Positions 1 to 9,168 of a stretch of 41,414 nucleotides of DNA are shown here, piece by piece. Made by a program: the position numbers and the translations under genes. This DNA is from an uncultured Burkholderiales bacterium (GTDB taxonomy: Bacteria > Pseudomonadota > Gammaproteobacteria > Burkholderiales > Burkholderiaceae_C). Position 1 is the stretch's first letter. Each line of letters opens with the position of its first letter. Below the pieces are notes generated by a model. The model made no database searches. It worked only from the letters and a program-made list of their open reading frames with translations, and had not been told where the DNA came from. The stretch spans positions 1-41,414 of the forward strand of contig CALMQI010000298.1 in NCBI GenBank assembly GCA_937871935.1, given 5' to 3'.

Positions 1-89
1 AACAGGAACACCAACAGCCCCAGGTTTCCCAACACCGCGAGGTACAGGTTGCGCCAGGAGCCGAGCAGCGGCGGCGGATCCTCGCTCAT
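1..89 (-). CDS. Small membrane protein, 3' part beyond the window
   Basis: The start codon ATG lies at 87-89 on the minus strand and overlaps the TGA stop of the PIG-L fragment (ATGA), so the pair is translationally coupled. Thirty residues are visible: a short polar leader (MSEDPPPLLGSW) followed by a hydrophobic stretch (LYLAVLGNLGLLVFLF) that looks like the first transmembrane helix. The gene runs off the left edge. From memory, small one-helix proteins of this kind follow PIG-L deacetylase genes in soil bacteria such as Acidobacteria and Gemmatimonadetes. That context fits the neighbour but not the rest of the window. The function is unknown. Confidence 0.5.
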   Translation of the reverse strand, partial: MSEDPPPLLGSWRNLYLAVLGNLGLLVFL

Positions 90-660
90 TCCAGGGCCAG
101 CAGGTTCGCGAGGAGGCGGTAGGCGCCGGGCACGCCGGCCGGGAGCTGCCGGAAGAACGACAGCCCGGTGTAGACGAACACCCCCTCGCCGTGGTGGGAG
201 ATCAGGGTGCCGCCCTGCAGCGGCTCCTCGCCGGGGTCGTGGGCCGCGAACAACACCTCGTACGCCGGGTCCCACTGGTCGGCGAAGTACAGGCCCCGCT
301 CCTGGACCCAGCCGTCGAAGTCCGCCGGGCCGAGCCGGTTCGGGCCGACCAGCGCCGGATGTTCGGGGTTCACGGCGACCATCGGGGCGGTCTCGTCGGT
401 GACCCGCAGCCGGCTGATCTGGAACGGCCGAGGTCCGATCGCGCCTCTCAGCGGGTCGAACCGGTTGTTGGTGTTGTACTGGACGACCAGCCGCCCACCG
501 CCGGCGACGTAGGCCATCAGCGGCTCGTGGAGCGCCATCAGGCGGGGCCGGGTGTTGTAGGCCCGGATGCCCATCACGACGGCGTCGAACCGACCGAGAT
601 CCCCGGCGACGATCGCCTCCTCGTCGAGGGGCTCGGGCCTCCCGATCTGCGGCTCGCCGA
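86..660 (-). pseudogene. PIG-L family deacetylase, C-terminal fragment only
   Basis: The last ~190 residues match the C-terminal domain of large PIG-L (GlcNAc-PI de-N-acetylase-like) proteins. Visible are GDLGRFDAVVMGIRAYNTRP, the AGGGRLVVQYNT strand, a long beta-rich stretch, and the end motif GVFVYTGLSFFRQLPAGVPG. The catalytic N-terminal deacetylase domain, with its HPDD-type metal motif, is absent. Going upstream, the reading frame stays open but changes into an unrelated LysM-like sequence around 640-680. The fragment ends in an ATGA overlap with a small membrane gene, as an intact operon would. I therefore read it as the 3' end of a real gene joined artificially to something else. The exact junction is uncertain by about 30 bases. 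Confidence 0.6.
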
Positions 661-966
661 GCGTGACGGCGCCGAGGAGCGGGATCGCGATCTTCTCGCC
701 GCCCCTGAATTTCCGGTTCAGATGGTCCTGCGTCATGGAACAGCCGAACCCGCGATGCCGGCGCAGGTACCAGTTGACGATGGCCGGGACCACGCGGCCG
801 TTCTCCGCTGACCCCGGAAAATTGAACGCGATGATCTTCTCCACCGGCACCTGGTGCTCGGCCGCGATGCTCCAGAAAGTCTCGCGCTTGCCGGGCACTA
901 CCGTATGCCAGTCGGCGATCTGGTCCTGCGGCGGCCGGTAGTCCAGGACCGCCTCGAGGCTCAGAA
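661..966 (-). pseudogene. LysM-type protein fragment joined in frame to PIG-L
   Basis: In the same open frame as the PIG-L fragment, the translation reads like a LysM peptidoglycan-binding module. It has a start-like HTVVPGKRETFWSIAAEHQV, then VEKIIAFNFPGSAENGRVVP, a middle with NWYLRRHRGFGC, and an end GGEKIAIP typical of the last LysM strand. Nothing links this module to PIG-L proteins. The continuity of frame is probably accidental in such GC-rich DNA. There is no start codon or ribosome site, and the upstream part (967-1104) is not recognisable. The LysM assignment rests on motif resemblance only. Confidence 0.4.
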
Positions 967-1104
967 AGGCGTACTTCGGCGCACGCTCCTCCGGCTGCCC
1001 GCGAAGATGCGTCTCGCCCCGGGTGCCGCCCTGCAGGACGGGCCGGGCGCCGAGCGCCGGCTGCGCCCGACCGCCGAGGGTGGGCAGGCCGAAGAGCGCC
1101 TGGA
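967..1104. other. Unassigned junction sequence
   Basis: About 140 bases lie between the LysM-like fragment on the minus strand and the truncated SDR on the plus strand. Several frames are open, but none gives a recognisable protein on either strand. The stretch probably contains at least one artificial join. Confidence 0.3.
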
Positions 1105-1663
1105 CGTTTCGCCGCGCGGCTTCGATGCCGTCGCGGGCATCGTGCTGCATGGCACCTACTACACCACCCACCATGTCGGCCGGCGCTGGATCGAAGGCGG
1201 CCACAAGGGTTCGGTGATCTCGATCGTCGTCACCTGGGTGCGCACCGGCGCGCCCTTCGTCGTGCCGTCGGCGATGAGCAAGGCCGGGGTCGACGTGATG
1301 ACCAAGTCGCTGGCCATCGAGTGGGGCCGCTACGGCATCCGGCTCAACGCCATCGCGCCCGGCGTGTTCCCGACCGAAGGCGCGAACAAGCGTCTGAGCC
1401 CGGGCGTCGAGTGGAGCGACCAGACAGTGAAGAACCCGATGAACCGCGTCGGCCGCATGAGCGAGCTGCAGAACCTGGCGGTGTTCCTGATGGCCGATGG
1501 CGTGGACTGGCTGACCGGCGAGACCATCGCCATCGACGGCGCCGGCCACCGCCAGAACGGCGCCTCGTTCACCGAGCTGGCCGAGCTGAGCGACGCGCAA
1601 TGGCGCGAGATGCGCGAGGCCATCCGCGGCCAGGACAAGCGCGACAAGTCGAATGAGGTCTGA
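1105..1663 (+). CDS. SDR family oxidoreductase, 5'-truncated (2,4-dienoyl-CoA reductase-like)
   Basis: The visible ~185 residues are the C-terminal two thirds of a short-chain dehydrogenase/reductase. They begin near the SPRGFDAVAGIVLHGTYYTT helix and include the catalytic-loop region (SAMSKAGVDVMTKSLAIEWG), the NAIAPGVFPTEGA segment and the GRMSELQNLAVFLMADGVDW/GETIAIDGAGH end. The Rossmann fold with its TGxxxGxG motif is missing. The normal YxxxK appears here as SxxxK (SAMSK), as in peroxisomal-type 2,4-dienoyl-CoA reductases. That supports reduction of an unsaturated acyl-CoA with NADPH. It lies just upstream of acyl-CoA ligase and thiolase genes and probably belongs to that operon. The truncation coincides with the suspected assembly junction. 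Confidence 0.7.
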
Positions 1664-1809
1664 GAGGCTGAGAGTCTCTCGATCATGCCCGCTCATCACG
1701 CCACGGCGCCCGCTCGTCGTTGCAAATGCTCGTCGCCGGCTCGGTTGACCTGTCGATCGACTCGCCAGCCAGCGCGACGGCGCTCGAGATCAACCTGGAG
1801 CAATCGCCC

Positions 1810-3348
1810 ATGAGAGGAATCGACGGGCTGATGGCCGAAGCGATCGAACAGGGGCGCGGCGATCACCCTGCCGTGGTGCTTGACGACGGCAGCGCGCTGA
1901 CCTATCGCGAACTGGAAGCCCGGGTCGCAGCCGGCGCCAACGAGCTCGCGGCGCTGGGGCTGGCCCGCGGCGAACGCGTGGCCCTGATCGGCGAGAACAG
2001 TGCCGACATGGTGGTCGCCCTGTTTGCCGCGATGCGCACCGGCGCCTGGGCGGTGCCGCTGAATCCCCGCATGTCGGCCGCCGAGATCGACGGCATCTGT
2101 GCGCATTGCGAGCCGCGCCTGGCGTACCTGGCAACCGGTTCCTCCGCCGAGGCCGAGGCCCACGCGCAACGCCTGGGCGCCGCGGGGGCCCTGCACTCGC
2201 TGCCCCAAGGGCGGCTGCTGCGCTCCGAGCTGCCGGGCGCCCAGGCGGAGCCGGCTGCCGCGGACGACGTGGACCCCGTGGCGCTGATGATCTACACCTC
2301 CGGCAGCACGGGCACACCCAAGGGCGTGATGCTGACTCACGCGAACCTGCGCTTCGTCACGGGCCGTTCGCTGCACCAGGAGGTCTTGCTGCCGGATGAT
2401 GTGCTGTTCCATGCCCTGCCGATCTCGCATTCGTTCGGACTGATCACGGCGCTGATGGGCGCACTGCGTGCGGGAGCAACCATCCGGCTGGTCGAACGAT
2501 TCTCGGCGCAGGTGCTGGGTGCGGCCATCGCCAGCGGTGGCGTGAACGTGGTCATGGGCGTGCCGGCGATGTATGCCCGGCTGCACGACTGGGTGCAACA
2601 GCAGGGCCGGCCGCTCACACCCAACCGCCTGCGTTTGGCCTTCATCGGCGGCTCCCTCGTCGACGCCACACGCAAGGCACAGACCGAAGCACTGCTCGGC
2701 ATTCGCCTGCACCACGGCTATGGGCTGTCCGAGTCCTCGCCCATCGCCGCGCGCACGATCGGCCATCCCCCGCCTGCTGAGGTGACGGCAGGCTGGCCGG
2801 TGCCCGGCATCGAAGTCGAGGTGCAGGATCCGCACGGCCGCAGCCTGCCGGCCGGCCAGCCGGGCGAGGTGTGTATCCGGGGGCGCAACGTCATGAAGGG
2901 CTACTTCCGCGACCCGGCGCAGACCGCCGTTGCCATCGACGCGCGGGGCTGGCTGCACACCGGCGACATCGGCTGCTTCGGCCCGGCGGGCGACTTGAGC
3001 ATCGTCGGCCGCATCAAGGAGATGATCATCCGGGGCGGCTTCAACGTCTATCCGGCCGAGGTCGAGCGCGCCATCGCAGCGTTTGCGGATGTCGCGCAAT
3101 GCGCGGTGGTGGGCTGCGCAACAGACGGTGACGAGGAGATCGTGGCCTACATCGAGCCTGCCGCCGGGCGGCAGATCGACACCCAGGCCCTCGGCAGCTT
3201 CCTGCGCGAGCGGCTGACGCCCTACAAGGTGCCCAGCCGCCTGATCGTGATGGAACACCTGCCTGCCAGCACCACCGGCAAGCTGCTGAAGGCCCAACTC
3301 AAGAACATGGCGGCGGCCACCGCAGCCGCTGACCGGGAGCGCCCGTGA
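1810..3348 (+). CDS. AMP-forming acyl-CoA ligase (class I adenylate-forming enzyme)
   Basis: The 512-residue protein activates a carboxylic acid to its acyl-AMP and then to the CoA thioester. The P-loop MIYTSGSTGTPKGVMLTH is near residue 160. GYGLSES, WLHTGDIG, the hinge GRIKEMIIRGGFNVYPAEVE and the C-terminal catalytic lysine region STTGKLLKAQL are all present, so the enzyme looks active. The ATG at 1810 is chosen because residues translated upstream of it do not resemble the family and family homology begins at once after it; a GGAG-like site precedes it. The length is usual for medium/long-chain acyl-CoA ligases. The next gene starts inside its stop codon (GTGA), so the two are coupled. 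The natural acid cannot be told from sequence; a fatty or aromatic side-chain acid fits the neighbouring thiolase. Confidence 0.9.
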   Translation: MRGIDGLMAEAIEQGRGDHPAVVLDDGSALTYRELEARVAAGANELAALGLARGERVALIGENSADMVVALFAAMRTGAWAVPLNPRMSAAEIDGICAHCEPRLAYLATGSSAEAEAHAQRLGAAGALHSLPQGRLLRSELPGAQAEPAAADDVDPVALMIYTSGSTGTPKGVMLTHANLRFVTGRSLHQEVLLPDDVLFHALPISHSFGLITALMGALRAGATIRLVERFSAQVLGAAIASGGVNVVMGVPAMYARLHDWVQQQGRPLTPNRLRLAFIGGSLVDATRKAQTEALLGIRLHHGYGLSESSPIAARTIGHPPPAEVTAGWPVPGIEVEVQDPHGRSLPAGQPGEVCIRGRNVMKGYFRDPAQTAVAIDARGWLHTGDIGCFGPAGDLSIVGRIKEMIIRGGFNVYPAEVERAIAAFADVAQCAVVGCATDGDEEIVAYIEPAAGRQIDTQALGSFLRERLTPYKVPSRLIVMEHLPASTTGKLLKAQLKNMAAATAAADRERP

Positions 3349-4772
3349 TCGACCCCTTGCAAGCCCTGCTCGCCCCCGCCTCGATCGCGGTGGTGGGCGC
3401 CTCCGACAACCCGCACAAGGTGGGCGGCCGCCCGCTGCAGTACCTGGCGGCGCATGGCTACCGGGGGCAGGTCTACCCGGTCAATCCACGCGCGACCACC
3501 ATCCAGGGCCTGCCGGCCTACCCATCGCTGGATGCACTGCCCGAAGCCCCGCAGGCCGTGATCCTGTGCGTCGGCGCCGACACGGTGGAACAGCAGCTCG
3601 GGCTGTGCGCCAAACGCGGCGTGCGGGTGGTGGTGCTGTTCGCCTCCGGCTACGCCGAGGTCGGCGACGCCGGTGCCGCCGAGCAGCGCCGGCTGGCCGA
3701 TCTGTGCCGCGCCGCCGGCATGCGACTGCTGGGCCCGAACAGCATCGGCGTGGCCTCGTTCGACAGCGGGGCGGTGCTGTCGTTTGCATCGATCTATGCC
3801 GATTGCCAGGGGCAGGACGGGGCGGTGGCCATCGTGTCGCAAAGCGGCGCCTTCGGCGTCTCGGTCTACGCCTTGCTGCGCGAGGCGGGTGTGGGCGTGC
3901 GCTGCGTCGCGGCCACCGGCAACGAGGCCGACCTGGACACGGCCGACTTCGTGCACGCGCTGGCCCAACGGCCCGGCCTGCGCCTGATCCTGCTCTACCT
4001 GGAACGGGTCGGTGACCCGGACCGCATGCGCGAGGCCTTGCAGGCTGCCACGCGACACGGTGTGCGGGTCGTCGCCGTGCGGGCCGGGCAGTCGGTCGAA
4101 GGACGGCGCACCGCGGGCCTGCACACCGGCTCCGAGGGTGCGGGCGGGCCCGCGCTCGACGCCCTGTTCGCACAGGAAGGCTGCCGCACCGTGGCCGACA
4201 TGGCCGAGATGCTGGGCTGCGTGCCGGGCTACCTGCGCTGGCCCGGCGGCGCCGCACCGGGCCGCCAGCCCAGGCTGGCGATCGTGAGCAACTCCGGCGC
4301 CTCCTGCGTCATCGCCGCCGACGCGGCGGCTCGCGCCGGCCTGCCCCTGGCCGAGCTGAGCCCGGCGAGCCGGGCGCGGCTGGACGGGCTGCTGCCCGCG
4401 TTCTCGCTCAACCGCAACCCGATCGACCTGACGGCCATGCTGATGGGCACGCCAGCCCTGCTGGGCGACGTGCTGAACTGTGTCACCGCCGACGCGGGTG
4501 TCGATGCCGTCGCGCTGGGCCTGGTGGCCATCGGCGGCCCCAGCTACGACGTGGTTCGCTTCGCGCAAGACTGCCGCGCAGCATCCGACGCCAGCGGCAA
4601 GCCGATCTGGTTGCACAGCCCGCATCTGCACGTGCGCAACGCCTTCATGGCGTGCGGGATGCCGGTGTTCTGCACCGAGGCCCAAGCCCTGCTCGAAGCG
4701 CAGGCTCACGCCCGTCAACTTCAGCCATCGGACGCGGGCAACGACTCGATCAAGGAGCTTGTCCATGCGTGA
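3345..4772 (+). CDS. CoA-binding acyl-CoA synthetase (ADP-forming type), alpha part only
   Basis: The 475-residue protein has the layout of the alpha half of NDP-forming acetyl/acyl-CoA synthetases. There is an N-terminal CoA-binding Rossmann domain ([26 protein letters not shown]), then two succinyl-CoA-ligase-like domains ([13 protein letters not shown] near residue 165; [11 protein letters not shown] near residue 308). The phospho-acceptor histidine region is recognisable as [11 protein letters not shown] with His260, where the family usually has SHTG. The ATP-grasp beta domain is absent, and no separate beta gene is nearby. Start GTG at 3345 overlaps the preceding stop; the end overlaps the thiolase start by 8 bases. 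Either it works with a beta subunit encoded elsewhere, or it has an accessory role beside the AMP-forming ligase. Confidence 0.85.
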   Translation: MIDPLQALLAPASIAVVGASDNPHKVGGRPLQYLAAHGYRGQVYPVNPRATTIQGLPAYPSLDALPEAPQAVILCVGADTVEQQLGLCAKRGVRVVVLFASGYAEVGDAGAAEQRRLADLCRAAGMRLLGPNSIGVASFDSGAVLSFASIYADCQGQDGAVAIVSQSGAFGVSVYALLREAGVGVRCVAATGNEADLDTADFVHALAQRPGLRLILLYLERVGDPDRMREALQAATRHGVRVVAVRAGQSVEGRRTAGLHTGSEGAGGPALDALFAQEGCRTVADMAEMLGCVPGYLRWPGGAAPGRQPRLAIVSNSGASCVIAADAAARAGLPLAELSPASRARLDGLLPAFSLNRNPIDLTAMLMGTPALLGDVLNCVTADAGVDAVALGLVAIGGPSYDVVRFAQDCRAASDASGKPIWLHSPHLHVRNAFMACGMPVFCTEAQALLEAQAHARQLQPSDAGNDSIKELVHA

Positions 4773-5946
4773 CGTCGCCATCGTGTCCTACGCCCGCACC
4801 GCCATCGGCAAGGCCTTTCGGGGCGCGCTCAACCGCTGCCATGGTGCCACCCTGGGTGGCCATGTCGTGCGCCATGCCGTGCAGCGCGCCGGCATCGAGC
4901 CCGGCGAGGTGGAAGACGTGATCCTGGGCTGCGCCTTTCCTGAAGGAGCCAACGGCTTCAACGTCGGGCGCATCAGCGCGCTCGCCGCCGGCCTGCCCGA
5001 TCACGTCAGCGGCATGACCGTCAACCGCTACTGCTCGTCGGGCCTGCAGAGCATCGCGATCGCGGCACACGCCATCGCCTCGGGCTCGCTCGACGTGGCG
5101 GTCGCTGGCGGCACGGAGTCGGTCAGCTGCGTGCGCGAGCAGACGAACCGCTTCATGCGCGAAGAGCCGTGGCTGGCGCAGCACCGTCCCGCCGTGTACA
5201 TGTCCATGATCGACACGGCGGACATCGTGGCACGCCGCTACGGCATCGGCCGCGAGCCGCAGGACGCCTACAGCGCGCGCAGCCAGCAGCGTTATGCGCA
5301 GGCGCTGGCCGCGGGCCGGTTCGATGCCGAGATCGTCCCCATCAGCGCCGTCATGGAGAAAAAGGACAAGGACGGCCGGACGTGGCAAGAAGAGGTCACG
5401 CTGGCGCGCGACGAAGGTCCGCGCCCCGGGACGACGCAGCAGGTGCTGTCCGCCCTGGCGCCCGTCGTCGAAGGCGGCACCGTCACGGCGGGCAACGCCA
5501 GCCAGTTGTCCGACGGCGCCGCCGCCTGCGTGGTGATGGATGCAGGCCTTGCAGCGCGACGCGGCCTGCCCGTGCTGGGCTGGTTCCGCGGCTTCGCCAC
5601 GGCCGGTTGTGCGCCAGACGAGATGGGCATCGGCCCCGTGTTTGCCGTGCCCAAGCTGCTGAAACAACGCGGGTTGAACGCGGACGATGTCGGCCTGTGG
5701 GAGCTGAACGAAGCGTTTGCCGTGCAGGTGCTCTACTGCGCTGAACGCCTCGGCATTCCCGACGAGCGCCTGAACGTGAATGGTGGCGGCATCACCGTCG
5801 GCCATCCGTTCGGCATGTCGGGCGCGCGCATGGCGGGGCACGCATTGCTGGAGGGTCGCCGACGGGGCGTGCGTCACGTCGTGGCGACGATGTGCGTCGG
5901 CGGCGGCATGGGCGCCGCCGGGCTGTTCGAGGTGGCACCTGCTTGA
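4765..5946 (+). CDS. Thiolase (acetyl-CoA C-acyltransferase)
   Basis: The 393-residue thiolase-family enzyme would cleave a 3-ketoacyl-CoA with CoA, the last step of beta-oxidation, or catalyse the reverse condensation. The nucleophilic cysteine is Cys90 in [10 protein letters not shown]. The other family blocks are [23 protein letters not shown] with the catalytic histidine, and [10 protein letters not shown] with the second cysteine. The length is normal for the family. The ATG at 4765 lies 8 bases inside the previous gene, which supports one polycistronic unit from the SDR onward. A TetR gene follows in the same direction after an 83-base gap. Together these genes describe uptake of an acid into CoA form and beta-oxidation-like shortening. 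The substrate is not known. Confidence 0.92.
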   Translation: MRDVAIVSYARTAIGKAFRGALNRCHGATLGGHVVRHAVQRAGIEPGEVEDVILGCAFPEGANGFNVGRISALAAGLPDHVSGMTVNRYCSSGLQSIAIAAHAIASGSLDVAVAGGTESVSCVREQTNRFMREEPWLAQHRPAVYMSMIDTADIVARRYGIGREPQDAYSARSQQRYAQALAAGRFDAEIVPISAVMEKKDKDGRTWQEEVTLARDEGPRPGTTQQVLSALAPVVEGGTVTAGNASQLSDGAAACVVMDAGLAARRGLPVLGWFRGFATAGCAPDEMGIGPVFAVPKLLKQRGLNADDVGLWELNEAFAVQVLYCAERLGIPDERLNVNGGGITVGHPFGMSGARMAGHALLEGRRRGVRHVVATMCVGGGMGAAGLFEVAPA

Positions 5947-6025
5947 TGCGCAGCACCTGATGTGCCAACTTCCGGCGACATCTCGCTGCGATCCGACCGG
6001 CTTCGACACGAAGTCCCCACAAGTA

Positions 6026-6038
6026 CACTGTGTCAGTG
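6026..6038. promoter_or_regulatory. Palindrome at the TetR start, candidate autoregulatory operator
   Basis: CACTG-TGT-CAGTG is a perfect 5-base inverted repeat overlapping the GTG start region of the TetR gene. TetR-family proteins often bind such a dyad in their own promoter. The site is short and no second copy was found upstream of the thiolase operon, so this is only a candidate. Confidence 0.3.
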
Positions 6039-6662
6039 GCAGTGAACAAGAAGAAGTCCTCCTACCACCACGGAAACCTCCGCGAGGAGGTGGTGTCGCA
6101 GGGCATGGCCATCGTGGAGACCGAGGGACTGAGCGCCCTCACCACGCGTGAGATCGCGCGGCGCCTGGGCGTCACCCAGTCGGCGCCGCTGCATCATTTC
6201 GAGAACAAGACGGCACTGCTGGCGGCCATTGCGGCAGCCGGTTTCCGCCAGCTCTTCGATCACCGCATGGAAGCGCTGAAGGACAAGCGCTCGCCGGACG
6301 AGCGTCTGATGGCGGTGCTGATGTCGTTCGTGGACTTCGCGCTGGCGCACCCGGCGCTCTATCACCTGATGCACGGGCCGGAAATCCCCGACAAGACACT
6401 CTTCCCCGAACTGCACGACGCGGCCACCCGCTCCTACGGCCTGCTGGAAGCCGCGGTGGGCGACTACCTGCTCGAGCACGAGGGGTCGATGAATCGCAGC
6501 CGCGAAGCGACGCTCGGCGCCTGGACCGTCTGCCAGGGGCTCGCGACGGTGCTTGCCAATCCGCAGAACACGCCGCGCTACGTGTTGCGCAAGGACCCGC
6601 TGGGTGTCTCACGCACGATCTTCGCCATGTTCATCCGCGGCATGAGCCCGGTTCGGCAATGA
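6030..6662 (+). CDS. TetR/AcrR family regulator with WHG-type C-terminal domain
   Basis: The protein has up to 210 residues. The N-terminal helix-turn-helix is clear: SSYHHGNLREEVV, then LTTREIARRLGVTQSAPLHHFENKTALLAAI at roughly residues 37-68. The C-terminal ligand domain (FVDFALAHPALYHLMHG) matches the WHG subgroup of TetR proteins. Start choice is open: GTG codons lie in frame at 6030, 6036 and 6042, and no ATG precedes the YHHGNLRE block. It follows the acyl-CoA operon in the same direction and most likely represses it or its own transcription in response to an acyl-CoA or acid. The palindrome over its start codon fits autoregulation. Confidence 0.85.
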   Translation: MSVAVNKKKSSYHHGNLREEVVSQGMAIVETEGLSALTTREIARRLGVTQSAPLHHFENKTALLAAIAAAGFRQLFDHRMEALKDKRSPDERLMAVLMSFVDFALAHPALYHLMHGPEIPDKTLFPELHDAATRSYGLLEAAVGDYLLEHEGSMNRSREATLGAWTVCQGLATVLANPQNTPRYVLRKDPLGVSRTIFAMFIRGMSPVRQ

Positions 6663-6931
6663 CGCGCGCCTTGGAGTACAAAACTTCTGCCGTTGGATTT
6701 GATCGGAGACCGAGGTGATACGGCTCAACTGCCCGGCACCACCGGGCACAGCCTGTAGCGTGGGGCACGCTTTCAAGCGGTCCGCCATCACGGTGGCCAG
6801 TCGATGCCAGGCCGCCCACGCCGCCAGCGTGGCCGGGCGCACGAGCTTCAGGTCGGCATTGTGCGGTGGCTGAGGTAGTCGCCGACGCAGGTCTCCAGAG
6901 CGGGAGCCCTGCAGATCGGCCCCTTGCTGGA
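6663..6931. other. Intergenic region without a recognisable gene
   Basis: This 269-base stretch lies between the TetR gene and the converging alpha/beta hydrolase gene. The minus strand is open (for example a stretch reading RPATLAAWAAWHRLATVM), but I recognise no family and no ribosome site. A hairpin GCCCGG-CACCA-CCGGGC sits at 6731-6747 without a following T-run. It could hold a decayed gene end, for example of a transposase, but I cannot support that. Confidence 0.3.
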
Positions 6932-7945
6932 TCAACGCAGTCGCGTCCTGAGCTCTTCGCTCGCCTGGTGCAGCGCCGCGCGCGTGGCGGGCACGCCGCT
7001 CAGCGCGTTGAGCAGCCCGAAGTCGTGGATCATGCCGTTGTAGCGCGTGGCCACCACGGTGACGCCGGCGGCATCGAGCTTGCGGGCATAGGCCTCGCCC
7101 TCGTCACGCAACACGTCCTTCTCGGCGGATTGCACCAGGGCGGGCGGCAAGCCCTTCAGCTGTTCGGTCGTCGCGAGCAGCGGCGAGGCGTAGATCTCCT
7201 GCCGTTGCGTCGGGTCCGTCGTGTAGGCGTCCCAGAACCACTTCATCATGTTCTTGGTCAGGAAGTGGTCGTTCGCGAACTCGTCGTAGGAGGCGTTCTC
7301 GAAGTTGGCATTGGTCACCGGCCAGAACAGCACTTGCGCGCGCAGCGCGGGCGCTCCCTTGGTCTTGGCCATCAGGGCCACGACCGCCGCCATGTTGCCG
7401 CCCACGCTGTTGCCGGCCACCGCGAGCCGCTTGCCGTCGACATTGATCTGCGCGCCGTTGTCGGCCACCCACTTGGTGGCGGCATACGCCTCATTGATCG
7501 CCACCGGATAGCGCGATTCGGGCGAGGGCGTGTAGTTCACGAACACGGCTGCCGCGCCGGAGTCGGCCACCAGGTCGCGCACGAAGCGCTCGTGGACCGG
7601 GAAGTCGCCCAGGATCCAGCCACCCCCATGAAAGAACATGAACGCAGGCAGCACGCCCTTGGCGCCGGCCGGCCGCACGATGGTCAGCTTGATCGGCTTG
7701 CCGTCCACGGTGATGGTCTTCTCGCTCACATCGGCCGGCGGCAGCTTGGCTCCGGCTTGCGCACCGACCAGCACCGCGCGGGCGTCGGCGTTCGAGAGGG
7801 TTTCCAGCGGCTTGCCGCCGCCCTTGGCCAGGGCCTCGAGGAAGGCCTGGGTGTTGTGCTCGACACCGGGGCTGCCGGCGGCCAGCGCGGCGCCAGCGGC
7901 AAGCGAGAGAGCGGTAGCGGCGAAGATTTTGCGGGTGGAGTTCAT
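6932..7945 (-). CDS. Secreted alpha/beta hydrolase of the hormone-sensitive lipase family
   Basis: The 337-residue esterase/lipase-type protein has an N-terminal signal peptide (KIFAATALSLAAGAALAAG, residues 6-24), so it probably acts in the periplasm or outside. The oxyanion motif HGGG is at 106-109. The nucleophile Ser180 sits in GNSVGGN, the acid is Asp277 in SAEKDVLRDEG and the base is His307 in GMIHDFG. This full catalytic triad and the HGGG motif place it in the hormone-sensitive lipase (family IV) group acting on short acyl esters. It lies 37 bases downstream of ohr and is read in the same direction, so it may be co-transcribed and peroxide-inducible. The natural ester is unknown. Confidence 0.88.
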   Translation of the reverse strand: MNSTRKIFAATALSLAAGAALAAGSPGVEHNTQAFLEALAKGGGKPLETLSNADARAVLVGAQAGAKLPPADVSEKTITVDGKPIKLTIVRPAGAKGVLPAFMFFHGGGWILGDFPVHERFVRDLVADSGAAAVFVNYTPSPESRYPVAINEAYAATKWVADNGAQINVDGKRLAVAGNSVGGNMAAVVALMAKTKGAPALRAQVLFWPVTNANFENASYDEFANDHFLTKNMMKWFWDAYTTDPTQRQEIYASPLLATTEQLKGLPPALVQSAEKDVLRDEGEAYARKLDAAGVTVVATRYNGMIHDFGLLNALSGVPATRAALHQASEELRTRLR

Positions 7946-7982
7946 TTCGGTTCCTTGTTGAGTGAAGCGGAGTTGAGAACGT

Positions 7983-8408
<426 letters not shown>

Positions 8409-8491
8409 GACATCTCCTTGATGAAGCGAGAGGGAACGACTCGGCGTCTGGAAACTGCGACCGGTGCGCGACGTCGGCCTGAAGAATGTGT

Positions 8492-8516
8492 ACGATTAAT
8501 TCGTGTGCGATGTAAT
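8492..8516. promoter_or_regulatory. Candidate OhrR operator upstream of ohr
   Basis: ACGATTAATTCGT (8492-8504) has inverted arms ACGA/TCGT around an AT-rich centre. It overlaps TCGTGTGCGATGTAAT (8501-8516), which agrees at 13 of 16 positions with a sequence upstream of ohrR. AT-rich dyads are typical OhrR targets. It lies about 90 bases before the ohr start. Confidence 0.5.
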
Positions 8517-8560
8517 GATGCGGGAATCGGACGCATGTCGCGCCCGATGTCCATCAAACC

Positions 8561-9031
8561 TTATGTCGCGTTCTTGTAGAGCTTCGACCTCATGTCTTTG
8601 AGTTGTGAACGAAGCAGGTCGATCTCGCCGGGGGAACACTCCATCGCCGCAGCAACACAACCCGGAATCGCCACGGCGCGTTCGCGCAAGCGTTTGCCCG
8701 CGGCGGTCAGCGAGACGAAGACCTGCCGCTCGTCGGCACCGGAGCGGTTCCGCGCCACGAAGCCTGCCGCTTCCAGGCGCTTGAGCAAGGGAGTGAGCGT
8801 CGGCGAATCGAGGAACAAGCGCTCGCCGATCTCGGAGACCATGAGGTCATTGCGCTCCCAGAGCACGAGCATCACCAGATACTGCGGATAGGTCAGGCCC
8901 AGGTCCTTCAGCAAGCCCCTGTACACCTTGTTCAGCCCCAGCAGGGTGGAGTACAGCGCAAAGCACAACTGCTGGTCCAGTGCGAGTGACTGGACCGGCA
9001 GTGACGCCGACGATGACTTGGGTTTGTGCAT
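8561..9031 (-). CDS. ohrR: MarR family peroxide-sensing repressor OhrR
   Basis: The 156-residue winged-helix repressor of the MarR family senses organic peroxides. The reactive cysteine is Cys23 in the first helix ([10 protein letters not shown]), the hallmark of OhrR. A second cysteine near the C-terminus ([11 protein letters not shown]) suggests the two-cysteine Xanthomonas-type switch. The winged helix follows in [20 protein letters not shown] and [20 protein letters not shown], with the wing at [14 protein letters not shown]. The ATG at 9031 is preferred to one 12 codons upstream because the family starts here. It is 152 bases upstream of ohr in the same direction. The repeated AT-rich motif lies before both genes. 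Confidence 0.93.
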   Translation of the reverse strand: MHKPKSSSASLPVQSLALDQQLCFALYSTLLGLNKVYRGLLKDLGLTYPQYLVMLVLWERNDLMVSEIGERLFLDSPTLTPLLKRLEAAGFVARNRSGADERQVFVSLTAAGKRLRERAVAIPGCVAAAMECSPGEIDLLRSQLKDMRSKLYKNAT

Positions 9032-9045
9032 GAGATGGAGTGTAC

Positions 9046-9067
9046 ATCGTGCGCGATTTATTTGCAC
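9046..9067. promoter_or_regulatory. Candidate OhrR operator upstream of ohrR
   Basis: TCGTGCGCGATTTATT at 9046-9061 matches 13 of 16 bases of the site before ohr. It lies inside a dyad, CGTGC (9047-9051), 11 spacer bases, GCACG (9063-9067). It starts 15 bases before the ohrR start codon, suiting autorepression. Confidence 0.5.
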
Positions 9068-9168
9068 GCTATTTTTTTCGCGCTACGGCATCGAGGGCTA
9101 GATCGACACCAAGTACCTTTGCATGGGCGGCCTGTGAACGCCCGCACACAAAACCCAAGGAGAACGCC

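Noticed and set aside
86-1699. A single 537-residue LysM/PIG-L fusion protein
   Set aside because: Its N-terminal third is antisense to the SDR, and the LysM-to-PIG-L join cuts through domains; a true fusion is unlikely.
1696-6009. Long minus-strand open frames opposite the ligase, CoA-ligase and thiolase genes
   Set aside because: They are histidine-, glutamine- and arginine-rich, match no family and lie fully opposite well-conserved genes; they result from high GC at third positions.
6731-6747. Hairpin GCCCGG-CACCA-CCGGGC as a terminator
   Set aside because: No T-run on either strand and not placed directly after a stop codon.
6663-6931. Transposase remnant
   Set aside because: The open minus frame gave no motif I could tie to a transposase family, and no terminal repeats were found.
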